9,719 bases of DNA from Thermoguttaceae bacterium (GTDB lineage Bacteria > Planctomycetota > Planctomycetia > Pirellulales > Thermoguttaceae), in contig JAQVID010000070.1 of NCBI GenBank assembly GCA_028695865.1, positions 1 through 9,719 of the forward strand, given 5' to 3'. The notes under the pieces were generated by a model, which saw only the letters and a program-made list of their open reading frames with translations, searched no databases and was not told the DNA's origin. Position 1 is the stretch's first letter; each line of letters begins with the position of its first letter. The position numbers and the translations under genes were made by a program. Positions 6,797 through 9,719 of this stretch are shown piece by piece.

Positions 6797-8030
6797 CGCG
6801 GCCGGTCACTGATCGATTATCCTTGAAGAGAGCTTCCAAATGCGCTTTACGGTCTTCGTCAGAAATATTATACAACTCAATGGTAAATCGTTTACTGAGC
6901 AGGTCTTCATATTGCGAAAGAAGAGTTGAACGCCGTTCCGCCAGAAGCCGCTTCTTGACGTCTTCCTGAACTTCGACAAACGGTTTCCAATTTTCATTTT
7001 CCCGTTCCACAACTCGAAGAATCATCAGACTGCCATTGTCCTCGATAATCTGACTGACGGCTCCGACCGGCAGAGCTTCACTGAAAAGCATACTCTCCAT
7101 TTGGGCCGACTTAAGCGAACCTTTACGTATCCAACCGCGATCGCCTCCCTTGGCCGCAAAAATGTCCTCGGACATCGTTCGCGATATTTCCTCGAAACGC
7201 CGGGCGGCCACTGCCGGGACCGTCTCCTGAAGAACAAGATTCCCCATTTGCGCAATCTTGTTGCGTGCCTCTTGCTGTGTTGGATAATTGGAAGTTTTTA
7301 TCGTCATACATTGCCAGTGAACGCGGGCTTCCACCCGATATGGCTCCCGGTGCGCTTCATAATAACGACGCAATTCCAAGGCAGAAGGAACATATTGATC
7401 TTCACCCAAATTGTATTCCATCCAACTTACCGCAATGGTCTCGTAAATGAAAAGTCGGCGATCCTGCTCTATCGTGCTTTCCAACTCGTTCTTAAAGAAG
7501 TCGGACATCTGGTCAAGTCGCTCGACTCCGAGTTGTTTGCGCAGTTGCGGAAGATATTCCCGGTCGTACGTGTCACTCAATTTCTTTTTCTGCTCTGTAA
7601 CCTGCTCTTTCGGACGACTCACCACAAAATCATTGTAAAACAAAAGTTTTTTAATGTACGAGTCAAGCATACCGGAATAAATCTTCGGATTCGTCATGAA
7701 TTCATTGAGAACCTGCTCTTTGAACATCTGTCGCGTTCGGGCATCGGCATCCTTCGGAAGTTGTTCTTTTTCCTGCTCCAGAAAAACAATGTATGCCTGT
7801 TTTTTGAGCTGGTGCAAAATATCCCGTTTCAAAATCGCTTCATGCCCTACCCGACCGATCGTCAAAGACCCTTCATAATACATCTTTGTTACGAACGGCT
7901 TGGGAGCAAATCGCACGTCGCCCGCCTTGCCCGCCGGCTCCGGTATCTGCCCAAAAGCCAACGTTCCTGATCCGAACGTTCCTGATCCGAATAGCATCAG
8001 TCCCAATAACCAGGAAAACAAAACGCGCAT
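6786..8030 (-). CDS. secreted SurA/parvulin-type peptidyl-prolyl isomerase
   Basis: The 414-residue product begins with a signal peptide (short charged start, SWLLGLMLFGSG hydrophobic core, cleavage plausible near LAFG-Q), so it acts outside the cytoplasm. Residues about 30-225 form a helix-rich SurA-like chaperone domain with many charged residues. About 231-340 is a PpiC/parvulin rotamase domain: ARVHWQCMTIKT stands where the family has SHILVKT, and GGDRGWIRKGS matches GGDLGWF-RG, followed by MLFSEALPVGAVSQII and GSLMILRV. A charged helical tail follows. Likely roles are folding of envelope or exported proteins. The frame is open to 8207, but that part is basic, lacks family resemblance and would bury the signal peptide. 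Starts at 8030 (chosen) or 8090 remain possible; GGAAGCGGAA lies roughly 11-20 bases before 8030. It overlaps tilS by 11 bases. Confidence 0.87.
   Translation of the reverse strand: MRVLFSWLLGLMLFGSGTFGSGTLAFGQIPEPAGKAGDVRFAPKPFVTKMYYEGSLTIGRVGHEAILKRDILHQLKKQAYIVFLEQEKEQLPKDADARTRQMFKEQVLNEFMTNPKIYSGMLDSYIKKLLFYNDFVVSRPKEQVTEQKKKLSDTYDREYLPQLRKQLGVERLDQMSDFFKNELESTIEQDRRLFIYETIAVSWMEYNLGEDQYVPSALELRRYYEAHREPYRVEARVHWQCMTIKTSNYPTQQEARNKIAQMGNLVLQETVPAVAARRFEEISRTMSEDIFAAKGGDRGWIRKGSLKSAQMESMLFSEALPVGAVSQIIEDNGSLMILRVVERENENWKPFVEVQEDVKKRLLAERRSTLLSQYEDLLSKRFTIELYNISDEDRKAHLEALFKDNRSVTGRDVY
7960..7989. repeat. 15-base perfect tandem duplication in the signal peptide
   Basis: AACGTTCCTGATCCG occurs twice in a row (7960-7974, 7975-7989). 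On the minus strand it encodes FGSGTFGSGT in the hydrophobic part of the isomerase signal peptide. It keeps the frame and lengthens the signal peptide by five residues. Confidence 0.85.
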
Positions 8031-8168
8031 ACCGACGGTGTTTCCGCTTCCGTATTCTCTTCGGAATTCCGCTTGAGCAATTTCGTCCATACACTCAGGA
8101 GTACGCTTGCCGACTCTCAAAAATAAAAACGCAGGTTTCACAGCTATGTTGGTCCGGGAATTTTGTTG

Positions 8169-8174
8169 TATAAT
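8169..8174 (+). promoter_or_regulatory. possible -10 element TATAAT
   Basis: This is a consensus TATAAT in the intergenic region on the strand of the RmlD-like gene. The nearest TTG-containing hexamers lie at 14-16 bases, not 17, and are poor matches. If used, it would give a leader of about 270 bases that includes repeat copy 1. Confidence 0.25.
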
Positions 8175-8343
8175 GGAACTATGTAATCGCGATGAATTGG
8201 ACTGCAAGCCTTCCCCAACCGTTGTCTGCGCGTCCTTGCCGCGGGTCCGGGCCGGGTACGGCTGTCCAAACGAAAAGATTATAAGGTTTTTTTACCAGGT
8301 AACGCAAGAGAGATTTGCCCGTTTTATACCCGTTTCGCCTGAT

Positions 8344-8437
8344 TTTTCGTGTTACGCGGTCTGAAATTCCCCGTTTTCCAAGGTTTGCGGGGAGTAAATC
8401 AGGAAATTTGAAGCTTTGGCAGTATAAAAACGTTTTT
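8344..8437. repeat. dispersed structured repeat, copy 1 (diverged)
   Basis: Aligned by eye with copies 2 and 3, this copy shares TTTTCG, GCGG, CTGAA, CCCCGTTTTCC, AAGGT, CGGGG, AATCA and TTGAAG in the same order and spacing; 29 of its first 36 bases match copy 2. It ends 11 bases before the start codon of the RmlD-like gene. Its central hairpin is weaker: CCCCG (8369-8373) with CGGGG (8388-8392) and a T-G pair. Confidence 0.8.
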
Positions 8438-8448
8438 CTCAAAAGAAC

Positions 8449-9525
8449 ATGAACTTTGCCCATCCAACTTATTCAGACCTTTTCCGTCAAATCGAGCGAC
8501 AAAACGAGCGAATCGCTCAAATTGATCGTTTTACGCCCCCGTCCCCGCTCCTTATTACCGGAATCACCGGCGTTGCCGGATACAATGCGCTGGCCTACTT
8601 CCAATCGCGTTTCCCCGGCAAGGTGTTCGGTATTCTTCCACCGGACACAATTGGTTTTTCTGCACCAGATTGTTATATTTGCAACATGGAAGACTTATCG
8701 GAACTCCGAAATATATTCGATACGGCCAAGTTCCGCTCAGTACTCGATTGCGCCGGCAACTGTGCGCTCAAGGCATGTCAACTGGACCCTAAAATCGCCT
8801 GGTCTCTCAACGTTGACGTCATACAAAACCTCGTCAAACTTACCCGTCATTACGGGATTCGACTTGTTCATCTCTCGGTCGATATGGTCTTTGGCGGGCG
8901 ACCGGGCGGCGGTTATCGGGAAGACGAATCTCCTTGCCCTGTCAATGTTTACGGTCAGACAATGGTCGAAGGCGAAAACGCCGTGGCGTCCGAAGACCCT
9001 ACCGCGTTAACGCTCCGAATCTCCATGCCCATGGGCTTGAGCTTCAATGGTCATGCCGGGGCAATCGATTGGATCGGGGCAAGATTCAAAATGAATCGGC
9101 CCGCGACCTTATATTACGATGAGGTTCGTACTCCCACGTATACGGATTGCATGAACCGGATTTTTCGGATTTTTGTGGGCAATGAAACGTCTGGTATCCT
9201 GAACTGCGGCGGCCCGCGTCAGGTCTCTCTTTACCAAATGGCCCAAATTATCAATCGAGTGGGCGGGTTTTCACCTGATCTTCTTTTTGGTCTGATGAAA
9301 GACGAATCGTGCCCTGTTCCTCCCCGGGTCAGTAATTGCGGACTGGATTCCTCGGCGATGGAACGATTACTCGGCTTTCCACCGTTTGACCCCTGGCCCT
9401 GGGACGAGCGATTCATGCCGACCAGTCGCGATTGGCATTATCACCGCCAGCCGGGCGAACAAGGAAGCGTCGCCCAAATCAATCAGGTTTTGAACTTGAA
9501 TCCCAATTACACAGACTGTCATTGA
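8449..9525 (+). CDS. RmlD-like extended SDR / sugar-nucleotide-binding protein
   Basis: The 358-residue product has an N-terminal Rossmann fold with GITGVAG (38-44) after a 30-residue polar leader. It resembles the dTDP-4-dehydrorhamnose reductase (RmlD) and MAT2B branch of extended SDRs. Further landmarks are VLDCAGNCALKACQLDP, HLSVDMVFGG (141-150, the STDYVFDG motif with Ser143), YREDESPCPVNVYG, RISMPMG, and the substrate-domain block RTPTYTDCMNRIF. The catalytic YxxxK reads Y168-GQT-M172, so the lysine is missing. NAD(P) binding is plausible but normal reductase chemistry is doubtful. The conserved GHAGAIDWI and DPWPWDERF segments recall planctomycete relatives I know by pattern only. No strong SD precedes the ATG (AAAAGAAC only), and no better start exists. 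It stands alone, with repeat copies on both sides. Substrate is unknown, so I give no symbol. Confidence 0.8.
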   Translation: MNFAHPTYSDLFRQIERQNERIAQIDRFTPPSPLLITGITGVAGYNALAYFQSRFPGKVFGILPPDTIGFSAPDCYICNMEDLSELRNIFDTAKFRSVLDCAGNCALKACQLDPKIAWSLNVDVIQNLVKLTRHYGIRLVHLSVDMVFGGRPGGGYREDESPCPVNVYGQTMVEGENAVASEDPTALTLRISMPMGLSFNGHAGAIDWIGARFKMNRPATLYYDEVRTPTYTDCMNRIFRIFVGNETSGILNCGGPRQVSLYQMAQIINRVGGFSPDLLFGLMKDESCPVPPRVSNCGLDSSAMERLLGFPPFDPWPWDERFMPTSRDWHYHRQPGEQGSVAQINQVLNLNPNYTDCH

Positions 9526-9526
9526 T

Positions 9527-9620
9527 TTTTCGCGTTGTGCGGCCTGAATCCCCCCGTTTTCCGAAGGTAAACGGGGGTCAATCACCGGAGATTGAAGAGT
9601 CGGTAGCAAAAAAGGTTGTA
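9527..9620. repeat. structured repeat, copy 2
   Basis: This 94-base unit begins one base after the stop codon of the RmlD-like gene and differs from copy 3 at only one base (G versus C near its end). A hairpin runs from 9551 to 9577: arm CCCCCGTTTTCC, loop GAA, arm GGTAAACGGGGG, with 11 pairs and one T-T mismatch. A second small stem pairs CAATC (9579-9583) with GATTG (9590-9594). An A-run follows near the end. No T-run follows the large stem on the plus strand, so it is not a standard terminator. Confidence 0.92.
9551..9577. other. GC-rich hairpin of repeat copy 2
   Basis: Twelve-base arms fold with one mismatch around a GAA triloop. DNA hairpins with a C-GAA-G turn are known to be unusually stable, so the structure could matter as single-stranded DNA as well as RNA. 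Confidence 0.7.
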
Positions 9621-9624
9621 TTAG

Positions 9625-9718
9625 TTTTCGCGTTGTGCGGCCTGAATCCCCCCGTTTTCCGAAGGTAAACGGGGGTCAATCACCGGAGATTGAAGAGTCG
9701 GTAGCAAAAAACGTTGTA
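9625..9718. repeat. structured repeat, copy 3
   Basis: This is a tandem copy of the unit at 9527-9620 at a 98-base period, separated by TTAG, with the same hairpin at 9649-9675. The window ends one base after it, so further copies or the next gene may follow. Confidence 0.92.
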
Positions 9719-9719
9719 A

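Larger units (their letters stand above)
8031..8448. other. divergent intergenic region, 418 bases
   Basis: The region separates the isomerase gene (minus) and the RmlD-like gene (plus) and should hold both promoters. I see no convincing gene, tRNA or small ORF in it. Contents are TATAAT at 8169-8174 on the plus strand (no good -35 partner at 17 bases), a G+C-rich stretch at about 8236-8264, the small palindrome TTACC-A-GGTAA at 8292-8302, two close CCCGTTT words at about 8318-8335, and repeat copy 1 at 8344-8437 immediately before the start codon. Part of the region is open on the minus strand as an unlikely extension of the isomerase. Confidence 0.6.

Noticed and set aside
7101..7970. Plus-strand open frame of 289 codons opposite the isomerase
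   Set aside because: The minus strand has a coherent parvulin domain and signal peptide. The plus frame shows no domain and has a shadow-like composition.
8031..8207. N-terminal extension of the isomerase to 8207
   Set aside because: It would put 59 basic, low-similarity residues in front of an evident signal peptide. The region is better explained as promoter and leader.
9551..9577. Classical Rho-independent terminator after the RmlD-like gene
   Set aside because: The stem is strong, but no T-run follows it on either strand. A similar copy lies before the gene, which a terminator of that gene would not explain.
9527..9620. Miniature transposon with terminal inverted repeats
   Set aside because: The unit ends are not inverted copies of each other (CGTTGT occurs in direct orientation near both ends), and no target-site duplication is visible.
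9527..9718. CRISPR array
   Set aside because: Two 94-base units separated by four bases have neither the repeat size nor the unique spacers of a CRISPR array, and no cas gene is present.

Overview
The window looks like an accessory sugar-acid or inositol catabolic cluster next to ordinary housekeeping genes. It comes from a bacterium with roughly balanced base composition, most likely a planctomycete (Pirellulales-like). This placement is an inference from the style of the RmlD-like protein, the parvulin-tilS pair and the long intergenic leaders; no rRNA or marker gene is present. The 5' edge cuts into a gene and the 3' edge stops one base after a repeat unit, so this may be a whole short contig.

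Region 1 (2-4455, + strand) is a catabolic block: 5-deoxy-glucuronate isomerase (iolB, missing only its N-terminus), an overlapping DUF4867-type protein, and an FGGY sugar kinase of xylulokinase type interrupted by one in-frame TAA. After a 195-base gap with a hairpin comes a single ORF that fuses compact EtfB and EtfA electron-transfer flavoprotein domains. IolB works in inositol breakdown. With a sugar kinase and an ETF alongside, the block suggests a route in which a cyclitol or sugar-acid intermediate is isomerised, phosphorylated and oxidised or reduced through a flavoprotein. The partner dehydrogenase is not in the window.

Region 2 (4500-5750, + strand) is a 10-helix DMT/EamA membrane transporter with a long charged loop between its halves that carries a five-residue tandem repeat.

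Region 3 (5765-8030, - strand) converges on the transporter. It holds a secreted SurA/parvulin-type peptidyl-prolyl isomerase followed, with an 11-base overlap, by tilS (tRNA-Ile lysidine synthetase).

Region 4 (8031-9719) starts with a 418-base divergent intergenic region, then an RmlD/extended-SDR protein whose YxxxK lysine is methionine. A structured repeat of about 94 bases occurs once just upstream of this gene and twice in tandem just downstream. This repeat family, with a strong GC-rich hairpin and a possible second covarying stem, is the least explained structure in the window. The other points to follow up are the lone nonsense codon in the kinase and the one-chain ETF.
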